Shown one piece after another: positions 33,779 through 45,177 of a stretch of DNA of 64,000 bases. Source of the stretch: Cryptomeria japonica (lineage: Eukaryota; Streptophyta; Pinopsida; Cupressales; Cupressaceae). The DNA lies in NCBI RefSeq assembly GCF_030272615.1, contig NC_081411.1:828932897-828996896 (forward strand). The letters run 5' to 3'. Positions within the stretch are counted from its first letter, which is position 1, and the number at the start of each line of letters is the position of its first letter. Under the pieces are notes generated by a model that was not told where the DNA came from, ran no database searches, and saw nothing but the letters and a program-made list of their open reading frames with translations. Position numbers and translations under genes: made by a program.

Positions 33779-34099
33779 TTATGCCCCCAAGTATGCAAAC
33801 CTGTGATGACATGATGATCTATAGAATGTGGTGGAGACAATAAATTTTTGAAATGCAAATTATGTTAATGCAATATGCGATATGAAGATGCAATTCCTAA
33901 ACAAGGATGAATGTGTGTGCCCCTCGTTCTGAAATTTACTGATTGAATTGAAGGTGTGAAACATTTCAGAGATAGGAGTTCAATCTGTTCTCAGAAGGCT
34001 TTAGATCATCCAATCTAATACATTGTGTAACCAAGATTTATGAACAGAGACGCATAAAACTTCTCTATCAATTCTTAAAACTTTGATATTCTTTTGCCA

Positions 34100-34614
34100 A
34101 TGTGTGTGCATTTGAATTCATTCCGACTCTTATAACCATCAAAGACCCTTGGAACCCTATTGGGCTAGCTACATAAGTTATTCTAACTTCAAAAGCATCT
34201 TGGATAGAGCCTCGCTACGAGCAAGATTTTAGGGCTCCGACGAGGTTATGCACTGTAATCTCTCAAATATTGCTCCATTGCTAGCAGATGTCCATAGCCT
34301 TGATGGAGTTATTTGTATGTTCCCATAGTCAAGCCTTTTATTATCACACTTGTATGCATGGTATTTTAGTAATATATCATTTTTTATTTTGTCTTTTGAT
34401 GGAAATTGACATAGTATTTTTCTTTTCTTTTTCTTCATTTTCTTGCTTTGGCTTGTAAGTAATGAAACTTACGTGGGTATGATAATTACAACGACGCTGA
34501 AGTAGATTTTTGGATTTTCCACTAGCCACATGACCAACCAGGTATCTGTAATGACTTAGAGCATTGATTGATGTGTGAGGTATAACAAATGATAGATTTT
34601 GGGTAACAAGGTTA
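34100..34614 (-). repeat. Inverted diverged copy of the LARD internal 3' region
   Basis: Read on the minus strand it follows 17240-17715: the stretch around GATTTTTGGATTTTCCACTA, CTTGTAAGTAATG, the CT-rich tract, the two hairpin remnants, and GCATCTTGGATAGAGCC. It is a remnant of a second related element in opposite orientation. It ends where a solo LTR begins. Confidence 0.75.
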
Positions 34615-35049
34615 TGTTGGTGTAAATAATTATTCATCATGGATATTATTATACCTTACTTAAGTTTACTTAGGATAATGCATTTCATAGTAGTTTGGGT
34701 ATGAGACACTTGGGTGTTTGTGTCACATTGGGATAGTGTGTATAGGAGAATTTCCACCTTGTATGGTGTTGATCTTGTTGTTACATTCCACCTTTGGTGG
34801 GTGATCCACCTCATGTAGAATATTTTATTGTTTCTCCTACCTACCACACCTATTTCCTACCTACCCATGTTTCTTATTGAGCCACATGTCTTGTTTGTGT
34901 GCTCGCATATCCATATAGCCTTGCCTATATATGCAGGCTCATATTCATTGTATGAACATTCATTGATGAGAATACAATTTATTCTTGTCCTATATTTTGT
35001 CTCTCTTCTGTACTTTTCATTGAGCTCTTGATCTTGGCAAAATCTCACA
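34615..35049 (+). mobile_element. Solo LTR of the 450-bp non-autonomous family
   Basis: TGTTGGTGTAAATAATTATT...GGCAAAATCTCACA, 435 bp, matching on the opposite strand the LTRs at 9036-9482 and 11061-11511. No internal sequence or primer site follows. Flanks GGTTA and TGTTC do not form a clear target duplication. Confidence 0.8.
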
Positions 35050-35345
35050 TGTTCAATAGTGAAACCTCTACTCAACCATAGATAAAGCTCAATGACAAGG
35101 CGATGTTTGAAATTGAATGACTAAAGGCCTCCTAAAGACTTCATGATCAAGTATCTAGGAAATAGTCCACCTTCTTTCCTTTCATTGCAAATAGGTGAAC
35201 AACTTAGACAATCATCTTGTGTATCTATTGGTACAACTATATGAGAAAGCAATAATGGTATGCAACTATATGTTGTGCAATGGTGATATGCAATGCAATA
35301 AAGAAATATGCAAATGCAGTACTGAAAATTGAAGTGAACCCACCC

Positions 35346-36290
35346 TTAGATGTAGTATATTTTTAGGTGCATGCTGTTAATGGGATTGAGGAGTGGATCT
35401 CCCTCCATCATTTGCAAATGATAAATGTCATTTCCAACTACTTTGGTTATAACAAAAGAACCTAACCAGTTAGGCTTGAACTTTCTTGGTTTTTTGCGTT
35501 CAACGAGATTCCTTTGATTTTCTTTAAGAACGATGTCACCTACATCGAAGAAACGTGGGTTTACTCTTTTATTGTAGCTTCTTCTCATTCTGTTTTTATA
35601 TCCTTGTAAATAATTTAGAGTGTTTTGCCGTTTTTCATCTAGGAATTCTAGTTGTTGTAACCCTGCTACTCTGTAGTCTTCTTCTGAGATAGTGTTTTTC
35701 AGAGAGACTCTTACTAATGGCAATTCTACTTCGATAGGTAAAATAGCCTCTGAACCATAAACTAAAGAGTAAGGTGTGGTACCAGTGGTTGTGCAGACGC
35801 TAGTTTGATAGGCCCAAAGAGATGGATTTAGCTGGAGATGCCAATCTCGTCCAATATTATTGACAACTTTCTTTAAAAATTTTAGAATAGTCTTGTTTGT
35901 TGCCTCAACTTGACCATTGCTTTGGGGATAGTAGGGTGTCACAAAACGTTGTTGGATGTGAAATTGGTTGCAGAGTTCACTTACTTCTTGATTTTTGAAG
36001 GGTCTTCCGTTGTCAGTTATAATGCACATGGGAACTCCATATATGCAAATGATATAATTCAAAATGAATTTAGCTATTTGCTTCCCTGTTGTGAAGGTCA
36101 TCGGGATTACCTCAACCCATTTTGTGAAGTACTCGGTAGCTGTGAGAATAAACTTATGTCCATTGGAGGAGGTAGGGTTTATTTTCCCTACAAGATCTAA
36201 TCCCCATTGTGAAAATGGCCATGGTGATGTTATTGTCTGAAGATCTTGAGCAGGTGCATGAATCAGGTTTCCATGCATTTGGCATTGCTT
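35346..36290 (-). pseudogene. Tat-like integrase
   Basis: About 310 residues in one open frame. The catalytic triad is visible: Asp in WGLDLVGKI, Asp in IITDNGRPF, Glu in PQSNGQVEATNK. The C-terminal region with DVGDIVLKE and KFKPNWLGSFVI fits the usual C-terminal domain, and the frame ends normally (MHLKIYYI). It is joined to the upstream RNase H by a frameshift near 36285. Integrase inserts the cDNA into chromosomes; this copy looks recently broken since the core residues remain. Confidence 0.85.
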
Positions 36291-37590
36291 TCATCTTTGG
36301 ACACTTGTAAGTGTCCTTTTCCATTGTAGACCAATAATAACCTGTTTGTAACATTGTTTTTGCTAGGGCTGGTCCAAAAGAATGTGCCCCACATATGCCA
36401 TCATGAACTTCTTTCAAGGTAATTTGTGCCTCCTCAACATTGAGGCATCTGAGTATGGTGCCATCTATACTTTTTCTGTACAAAGTGTCAGCAATGGTTG
36501 AATGTCTTGACGATTGTCGGATGAGTGCCTTCCTTTGATTCTGTGAAAGATCAGGAGGTATATATTGATCATGCATGTATGCATATATATCTCTGTACCA
36601 TGGGGACTCGAGTCCTGTTATCATACATATATATTCAGTGGATGGTATTTTATGAGCTGACACAATGAGTTGTTCCACTTGAAATGCAAAGTGAGTTCCA
36701 TCATGTGGCATATCCAAGAGAGAGCCTATTGTTGCCATTGCATCGGTTGCCTTGTTCTGCGCTCTTGGTATTTGTTCAAATGTTACCTTGGTGAAGTGTT
36801 GTTTGTATTCTTCTATTAATTGTTTGTAGGGTGTTAGCTTATCATCTTTTATACTGTAATCATAATTGATTTGATTAATAATAAGCTGTAAGTCTCCGAA
36901 GACTTGAAGTTCCATGATTTTCCATTGTAGTGTAGTACGAAGTCCTGCCACTAGGGCTTCATATTCAGCGATGTTATTGGTGCAAAGGAAGCTAATCGTG
37001 AATGATTTGGGAATTGAATCTCGTTGAGGAGTTATGAATAGAATTCCTGCTCCTGCTCCATGATTTGTGTGAGACCCATCAAAGAAGAGTTTCCAGTTTG
37101 TTTGTGCTGTCAGTGTAAATACTGATTCATCTGGAAAATCTACCACCATTGGATGACTGTCTTGTAGGGGTGCTTCTACAAGTTGACCTGTTATGATTTG
37201 TCCTTTAATGGTATTTCTATTGATATATTCAATATCGAATTCACTAAGTATCAAGACCCACTTGGCAAGCCTTCCAGTTAAAGTTGCTCTATTCACCAAG
37301 TATTTGAGTGGATCGAAGTGTGCACTGAGCTAGACTTTATGACTTTACATATAATGTCTCAGTTTTTATAATACAAAAACTACTGCAAGACACACTCTTT
37401 CTATTGGTGTGTAATTGAGTTCGTAGCTAATGAGTGTTCTACTGATGTAATAGACAACTCTCTCTTTTCCTTGTTCATCATGTTGTGATAGAAGAGCACC
37501 TAAGAAGGAATTTGTTGCAGCTATATACATGAGTAATGGTTTCCCGTGCATGGGTGGAACCAAGACTGGTGTGGACAAAAGATATTCTTT
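36285..37590 (-). pseudogene. RNase H plus archaeal-type RNase H of the gypsy element
   Basis: 37366-37578 holds the first RNase H start (LLMYIAATNSFLGALLSQHD, RVVYYISRTL). 36290-37299 begins with its end (GRLAKWVLILSEFDIEY), then a second RNase H (LFFDGSHTNHGAGAGILFI, NNIAEYEALVAGL, QIPRAQNKATDAMA), then the start of the integrase zinc-binding region (HDGICGAHSFGPALAKTM). A second, archaeal-type RNase H is a known mark of the Tat lineage. Stops lie between the two blocks near 37330. Confidence 0.8.
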
Positions 37591-37596
37591 TAGTTT

Positions 37597-38530
37597 CTAG
37601 AATGCCTCTTTCCATTGTTGTGTCCATTTGATTGTGACACCTTTCTTTAAAAGGTGTTGAAATGAGTAGCACTTTTCTACCAATTGGGCAATGAAACGTC
37701 TTATGGATTGTAATTTGCCTTGCAGACTTCTGAGTTGCTTGAGTGTATTGGGTGATGACATGTCTAAAATGGCTTTTACTTTTTTTTCTAGATCTATTTC
37801 AATGCCACGATTGGATACAATGAATCCAAGAGTTTTCCAGATGTTACTCCGAAAACACATTTTTTTGGATTGAGCCATACATTGTATTACTCAAGTCTAT
37901 CAAAGATTTTAGCCAATATGTTTAGATGACCATCTCTTGTGTTGGATTTTGCTAGCAAATCATCTACATAGTCTTCCATGATTGTGTGTATCATGTCATG
38001 GAATAAGGTGGTCATTTCCCTTTGATAAGTAGCGCCTGCATTTTTAAGGCAGAATTACATCACATTCCAGCAATATGTTCCCCACGGACAAGTGAATTGT
38101 GTCTTAGGTTGGTCTTCTTGTACAATTCTGATTTAATTATAATCAGAAAAACCGTCCATGAGTGATAGCATTTCATTTCCAGCTGTCAAGTCCACTATCA
38201 TGTCTATGTTAGGGAGTGGGAAATCATCCTTTGGGCAAGCTTTGTTGAGATCTCTAAAGTCAGTGCAGATCCTGATACCTCCATTATGCTTGGATACTGG
38301 GACTAGATTTTAAATCCACTAAACATAGTCTATTGGCCTAATGAAACCCACATCTAACAATATTTGTAGCTCAATTTTGACTAACAAAACTATGTGAGGG
38401 TGCATCTTCCTGAGTTTTTGCTTATACGGTTTTACTCCTGGAAGTAATAACAAATGATGTAAGACTTGTTTAGGATCTAACCCTGGCATATCTTCATAAG
38501 ACCATACAAAATTGATGGGTCTTTTCTTAA
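37597..38530 (-). pseudogene. Reverse transcriptase of the gypsy element
   Basis: The N-terminal part reads GFIRPIDYV, then stops, NLVPVSKHNG, then ICTDFRDLNKACPKDDFPLP (38290-38210). The catalytic YVDD lies at about 37961-37972 (EDYVDDLLAKS). The connection region (GFIVSNRGIEIDLEKKVKAI) follows at 37850-37600. At least four stops or shifts break it. Confidence 0.8.
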
Positions 38531-39837
38531 AGAATTTGATAAACTTCTCTTTTTCTATTGGATTCAGAGACTTTGCTAGGTGTATATTATGAACTTTTTT
38601 AGCATTACCGATGTTGATTTCTTCCGTTTCTTCTAACAATAATGTTGATTGTTCATTATCAAGAGGAAGAGTATCCATTCTATTATGAGATATGTGTTCT
38701 GCTTCATTACCATTGTCTTGACTAGAAGAGGAGCTTGCTTCTCCAAAGTATGCAGTTCTGTCTAGATCTATTGCAAAGCCAATCTTGTGATCATCATGAG
38801 GGAGTCCATCCCTTGCATCCAATAATTCCGCTAAAGCTTCATCATTTTGGAACCAATCTAATTGTGGCTTTTCTTTTTGTCCCCAGTCAATCAAATATGG
38901 ATGCATAAGGGGTAGGTCATTGTTCCCTTCTGTCATAGAAGATCCTGATAACATGCATACTTGGTTATTTGGATGACCTGATATGTCCTCATCATAAATT
39001 GCTTGTGGGATGTCATCATTATCAGATGGGAATTCATAGTCATGAGAATCTTTCAAACTTTCTATGTATGTTTCACTTTCTGAGACTATGTCACTCATCT
39101 CCTCTTGTTCTTGTAGCTGAGTTTGATTAGTGGACCTCCTTTGTATTGTGGATACCCTTCTCAAGCCTGGTATTATTCGTTGTAGTCTTTCTTCATCTTA
39201 TTCAAATCGAGGAGCTGGAGTTGTTTCTCTTGGCAAAAGTATTGACAATAACCAAGGATAGGCTCATTTGTTGGTGCTAAGCATGTATCTATTACCATAT
39301 TTGCTTGTTCAAATGTTTCTGGTACTATATTGCTAGATGATTCTGTGTTAGCTTCTTGTAGAATTTGCCTCATATCTTCACCATCTGATTCCATACTAGG
39401 AGATGTTGGTTCTCTTTTGCTTCTATGAGATGAAGAGGGAAATTCTTGTGTTGACAATTGATTCTGAGGTATGTATTTGAGAGTAACCTAGGCTTCTTTA
39501 GTATATCTAGTGTACGTTGCCTTGCCTCGGTTATCTTTGGTACATGTTTATATCCTAGCCCTTGATTCTTTGGGTTTTCATGTGGTAGAACAGGTTCTAA
39601 TCTGCCTTGCTTCTGTAATCCCAATCTCATGGTACCATCGTACCCATATTTTTGTAGTATCTTGAAGCCATTGCCATACTGGTCTAGAGGTAACCTGAGT
39701 ATTGTCATGTCGTCTTCTTCTCTATATATCCAATGATTGACATCTTCATCTAGGGATTCTTCTTTTAAGACTCCCCATCTAATAAAAGAACATGAATCTA
39801 AATACTTCACTATCTCCTTTCCTTTATCTTTATTCAT
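38530..39837 (-). pseudogene. Acidic linker region between protease and RT
   Basis: Two overlapping open blocks (39837-39173 with a shift near 39400, and 39164-38530) encode acidic Ser/Glu-rich sequence (EEQEEMSDIVSESET, EASSSSSQDNGNEAEH) and a Trp-rich start (DVNHWIYREEDDMTILRL). Long variable linkers between protease and RT are usual in Tat elements. No catalytic motif is seen. Confidence 0.55.
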
Positions 39838-40127
39838 TACTATGTTCTAAGGCTTCTCAAAAGACCTGGGAGAAAGAGATGCTTGTTTTCCAATCGGGGT
39901 ACTCGAAATGGAATATTCCCCATAACCAACTTCCTTAATCTATAAAGGAGATGTGGTGGGTGCATTCTTTTTTGTTTCTATGATTGATAATGATTTCATT
40001 TGTAAGTGAAGTGGATTTGCCTGATTGTTTGGTACTTGATTATCTGTCCTTGCCTTTAAATAATTGCATTGTTGAAAAGGGTTTGGGTCACCATGGACGA
40101 TGATCTCAATGCCATTCTATGGGAACT

Positions 40128-40500
40128 TCACGCATTGGTGAAAATTTGATGGTACTTCTTGCATGGTATGTATCCATGGCGGTCTAATAGCATATTGTAC
40201 CCCAATTCTCTATGTAGGACTTGAAAGGTGATGTCTGTTGTAATTGGTCCTATGTGTACTGACAAATTCACTACACCCTTAGAAGGGCGTTCCTCGTCAT
40301 CATAAGATTTGGTATTGATTCTCTTGGTAGAATCAATATGATATTTGAAATATCCCAGAGATTTGATCAAATGTAATGTGCATATGTTAAGGCCGACTTT
40401 ACCATCTATAAGTACTCTTCAAACTTTCTTTTGGTCAATCAAAGCTTCCAAGTGTAAGGGATCATTATGCATGGGTCGGTCTGTAGGTACATCCTGCTCA
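40128..40500 (-). pseudogene. Retropepsin-like protease of the gypsy element
   Basis: The open block 40370-40128 shows the C-terminal half of a plant gypsy protease (VNLSVHIGPITTDITFQVL, then YNMLLDRHGYI, where family members have a Leu-Gly-Arg-x-Trp-Ile run). The active-site Asp-Ser/Thr-Gly is expected upstream near 40390-40440, where VDGKVGLNI is seen in a broken frame. Confidence 0.6.
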
Positions 40501-41414
40501 GTGAAATGCGACCTTTGAAAGTTGCCAAGTTTCCAACCATGGACTGGAATGTGTTCTCATCGATATCTTTGGCAACAACTGAATCTTGTAATGCTTTGTC
40601 AAGGACTGCCTTATGAGCTGGCGAGATGCACAGTAACTCAAAAAATGAAACTTGGGTTGAGTTTGCTTCAACTGATCCACCATATTGTAGTTGCTAGTTG
40701 TTGAAGGGGGATTTGAAGGTACCCCTTGTAATGTGACCTTTGATCTTCTAGTGATGACAACACAGTCTCTTTTTGTGGGATTTATTGTGATTTTAGCCAC
40801 TATGTCATCTCCTGCACTAAGTGTGTTTATGACATAATCAAATGCGACATTAGTATAATTGGCAGTGCTATTTTGTGGATTGGAACTAGAAGCCTTTCCT
40901 TTGTCATGCTTGACAAAAGGATCCTTGAAGATGGTATGATCTGTGTTTGGTGCCTTATTGGTATCCACAGTAATGTTGCCTTGATCAATGAGATCTTGTA
41001 TGAGGTTCTTTAGTTTGTAACAATTGGCTTTCTTGTGACCTTTATTGCGGTGGTACTCACAGAAATCATTGTCATTCCACTAAGCGGGCTTGAATGGACC
41101 TGGTTCATATGGCCTAGCTTTTAGTAAAGTCATGACATTTCTCTGTATCAATTTTTTGAGTGCTGATTGAATAGGTTCACCAAGGGGTGTAAAGCTTCTT
41201 CTGGGTATGCTTTCCCTCGGTGGTCTTGGATTGCTTGACTGTAGTGCATTGGTGTTGTTTATCTGAGTTTGATTCTTATTGGCAAAATCAACTGGTCCTT
41301 GCAGAGATACTGCTCGTTGAGCTCTGTTTACAACATGTGCATCAACAACTCCATCATTTGTGAGATTCTCATTTGGCCTTTCATTATTTGTACTTGTGTT
41401 TGGCCCATTATCTT
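40498..41414 (-). pseudogene. Gag C-terminal region of the gypsy element
   Basis: Near 41060-40990 the translation gives FCEYHRNKGHKKANCYKL, a plant gypsy Gag zinc-finger-like motif. An open block to 40498 follows (MDTNKAPNTDHTIFKDPF, then DDIVAKITINPTKRDCVVI). At 41414 it is cut by a solo LTR. Confidence 0.7.
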
Positions 41415-42573
41415 TGATGAATACTAAGAGGGGGGGTGGTGAATAAGTATACCAAGAATTACTGAACTCAAACCCTTAAACAATTTAGCAGATAACCAGT
41501 ATAACAGATTCACTAATAAATCGGTCAAGATAAATGCAAACCAAATAGCAAATAAAGCATTGACCCACAAAACCACAATCACCATAACACAAGATATTTG
41601 ACGTTGAAACCCAAATGGGAAAAACCACGGTGAGTAGAAACTTACAAGTAACTATCTGCAGAATAGAAACTAGACCGGTTAAGGTCAGACTGATTAAGGT
41701 CATACAATGTTCTTCACTAGAATAGATTCTGTTAGGAATCTAGATCTCTGTTAGGAGATAAATCTTGTTAAAGACTACCTTGTTAAAGGATTCCAGATCC
41801 ACAGTTGTGAACCACCTTGTTAGAGGATTTACAAAAGCTTTGCTGGGCCTACCCGGTTAAGGGTTTCAGACTTGTCGAAGATGTGAGTAATCAACAAGTG
41901 AGTGATCTAGATACTAGCACAATATGCTTGGTTAGATCCTTGATAGCTCATTGTTAATGCATTTTAGCATTACTTTAGTCTTCAATATCTCCACACTCTA
42001 ACTCTTCACACAGACCTCATATTCTCTACAAAGATCGCACATAACCTTCTCATACATCATACATCTCTCACACATATGCAAACCCTAGACATGATGTCCT
42101 TATAAAGGAAACTGATTTCATTTCGGTCCAACAGGATTAAACTACAAGTTCCTAGGTTCAGTGCATCTAGACACATTTGGTAACACGACACAAAATCACT
42201 ACCAAAGTGTCGATGGATGATAACTCATCACAGAAATACCGGTTGGTAACTCATCACAAAGCAATATCGGTTCATACAATATACCGATTACCGGTTGTAA
42301 AAAATGAAAACTGGAAAATGTTAACTACCGCTTTGTTCCTTCGTACCGCTTGAGATCCTTGAACCGCTTGAGGTCTTCATACCGCTTGGGTTCTCCATAC
42401 CGCTTGAGGTCTTCAGTCAATTTGTGACCGGTAAACATCTTCTGCAAAACACCAATAGTCTAAAGACTATAATACATAATACCGGTTGGAACACTTACCG
42501 GTTGAGCATAACTCATACATCAAGAAAGTGTGTGTCCATTAATGACAATCAAAACATCATCAAAATGCCAACA
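41415..42573 (-). mobile_element. Copia-type solo LTR in gypsy gag
   Basis: On the minus strand it starts TGTTGGCATTTTGATGATG and ends ATTCATCA, 1,159 bp. It has a perfect 5-bp target duplication ATCTT (41410-41414 and 42574-42578) and no internal region. It contains the C-run box (CACCACCCCCCCTCTTAG) close to its 3' end and the AACCGG/ACCGGT words of the other Copia LTRs here, so it belongs to that group. Confidence 0.9.
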
Positions 42574-43395
42574 ATCTTTGTGGTGTTTCAGTATCCCTTA
42601 TTCTAATAGGCCTCTTTCACATTTGATGCCTTTTTCCGTGATATCTTTAAAATTGTTTAGGCATTGCATTTGTAATGGATACTTAATTGGAGGTACAAGA
42701 TTTTCATTGAAAATGTCTACTTGCTTAGCCTCAGGGATGTGACTAAGACATCTGCTGTATAAACCTCTCCATCTTTGCAAGAATGTAGCGAAGGTTTCTC
42801 CTTCCTTTTTCTTTTTTGCACATAAATCCATCAAGGTAACTAGATTATCTATATTGAATGCAAATTTTGATATGAATAACTCAACCAGTTCACCTCATGA
42901 AGCAATCTTAGGTGGGAGGTGTGAAAACCATTCTAATGCTATCCCTCCAAGACTTTTAGAAAAGAGCCTCATTAAGTATGTATCATCGTGAGCTACCTCG
43001 ATACATGCCATGAAGAATTCTAGACATGATCTTGAGGATCACTTTTCATGCTATATTTTTTGAACCTTGGAGTTTCAAAATGCGTGGGAAAAGGTGGCAT
43101 GTATAATTTTTTGTCAAAAGGATATGGATGAAGATTGTCCATTGTATAACTCTTTTATCATTGACTGTTTGCATATTGGTCATCTATGAAGATTCTCCAT
43201 TTGTTGAGTCAGAATCTCTGTTTGCGTCAATGGTGTATTGATTTGATGGGCGTTTCCCACAAAAGGGATAGTATTGGAGTACCTTTGAGCTTTTTGAAAT
43301 GTAAACTCACCATGTAGTTGTGTTCCATAAGTCCCACTAGGTAGTGTAAAGTATGAAAATTATGCATTGACATTCGATTGGGATGAGCTAGTTAT
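42574..43395 (-). pseudogene. Gag capsid-like domain of the gypsy element
   Basis: 42834-42598 encodes KEGETFATFLQRWRGLYSRC and VDIFNENLVPPIKYPLQM, which fit the retrotransposon Gag domain of plant gypsy elements. Upstream to 43395 the frame is broken. The N-terminus is missing, replaced by the Copia LTR at 43396. Confidence 0.7.
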
Positions 43396-45075
43396 TGTTG
43401 GCATTATTGGCATTAAGTTGTCATTGATATCAATAGGTTTGGCATGGTCATCGGTGAGTAAGAAGTGGTGACTGGTATAGGAGAAGGAAGACATGATGCT
43501 GTAAATCCATATGTGTGTAAGCATATATAAGGTAGGCTACTGCTACACAAGAAATGCATCATCTACTAGTAAAGCAGGCTCACCAGTAAGGCAAACAAGC
43601 AAGAAAAAGAAGAACTGAAGAATGTAAACCGGTATAATCAGAGAAGGTTAATGCTGTCGGTAAATAGACTGAGTAGTAGGACCAACATGTTTGATGGAAG
43701 GCCCAGCTGATCCACTGATAGAGAAGAGGTTTGTAGGTATGAAGGCCTACCGATGGAGTTAAGTTATACCAGTAAGGTGAGTTGAACCAGTAGTCAATCT
43801 TGGTCAACAAAGAATGTCAAACCGACATGGAAAACCAATTAGAGGAGGATATCAACAAAGATGATAGCTGGAAGCCAAGTGGTGATCATGAACAGGTCGG
43901 TGAAGTGTGCATTGACGTAACAGTCAGCAAGCAGGTCGACTTTTATGAAGAACTTGCAAGTCATGGGAGGATGGCAGAAGATTACGGCTCGAGGAAGACA
44001 AGTTGGCAAGTGATTGAACTTATCTTGCAAGAAGATCTGATCTTCATACACGTTCGCTAAAGGAAACAACAGAGCCATTAATGGTGTGTGTCAAAGAAAC
44101 ATAGAAAAGGATGGTGTAGACCTCTAGATATAAAAAACACACATTGGAATGCGAGGTGTTGGCGGTGCTGATCGATGACATGCAGATCATCTCTTTGGAA
44201 AAGTAGATCGGATCAAATCCAATATGGATTGAGTTGGTGAAGGCAAAACCTAACACGACACTATTTGAATGTTGTTTTGACGGGAAACCTAGAAGATAAA
44301 TATGTCAGCTCGAGATTGAAATGAGTTGGTTCTTGATACGAAGAGTGACAGAGAAGAGAGCGTGAGCAAGGAGAAAGATCATCCTCCTTAGAGTTTATTC
44401 TAAGAAAGTTGTAGAGTGAGTTGGCAGGCAAACCAGTGAGAGGGTCTAACTGGTAGAGACAGAGTAACCGGTAAACTGTTGCAGGTCTAACAGTTAAGCT
44501 AACCGGTGAGGTGAGATTGATCAAGAAGACATCTGAGTGTGACATAGTGTGGCATGAGGCCGAGAGAGAAAGAAGAGAGGCTAAGAGTAACCGATGAGTG
44601 ATTAGAGAGATTAATGTGATAACTGGAAGTGTGAGAACTAGTGAAGAAGAGAAGTTTGTTAATCAACAGTAATCTATTGATTAGATGTTGCAGTACTCAT
44701 TTCCAACCAGGTGCTATAACTGTATCAAAATTGTATTTCATTATACATCATTGAGTTGGAGCTTGGTGCAGGGGTTGGTGCTCATTGGGTTGGTGCCCTA
44801 AATCATTGTAATCCATTGTTTCATTGTGAGGCTGGATTGGAACAGTAGATTCCAACAACATTTCTCACTGAGGTTTTTTCCATAGTGGGTTTTCCTTGTA
44901 CATCTAGTATTGTGGGTTGCATTTGTGTTTTTGCCTCTTTTGATATCCATATTTGTCTAACCGGTTTAATTATTTAGTGCTTAGGGTGATAACAGGGATA
45001 CCAAGGTTGTTTAAAAGGAAAAGAATTTATATACCACTCATTCACCTCCCTCTTAGTGGTACATTGTGTTCAACA
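43396..45075 (+). repeat. 5' LTR of Copia element A
   Basis: TGTTGGCATTATTGGC...GTGTTCAACA, 1,680 bp. A TATA-like GATATAAAAAAC lies near 44130. A CTCCC-containing box (CACCTCCCTCTTAG) precedes the 3' end. The 3' partner is not in the window. Confidence 0.75.
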
Positions 45076-45077
45076 AT

Positions 45078-45089
45078 TGGTATCAGAGC
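45078..45089 (+). other. Primer-binding site of Copia A
   Basis: TGGTATCAGAGC, complementary to the 3' end of initiator tRNA-Met, two bases after the LTR end. Confidence 0.9.
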
Positions 45090-45177
45090 GTAGGTTCCCG
45101 GTTGATTAAAGATTGGGTAGATTATGGTATTAGAACACAATGAAAAGAAATGAGTTAGCCTCTCCTCAAAAGCCCCC

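Larger units (their letters stand above)
35346..43395 (-). mobile_element. Ty3/gypsy element, Tat-like, truncated and interrupted
   Basis: Reading right to left: gag (43395-40498 with a solo LTR inside), protease, linker, RT, RNase H, a second archaeal-type RNase H, integrase. The second RNase H and the integrase style are typical of the Tat (Ogre/Retand-like) lineage. No LTR of this element is identified on either side; the right side is cut by the Copia element at 43396. Each domain carries stops or frameshifts. Confidence 0.75.
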
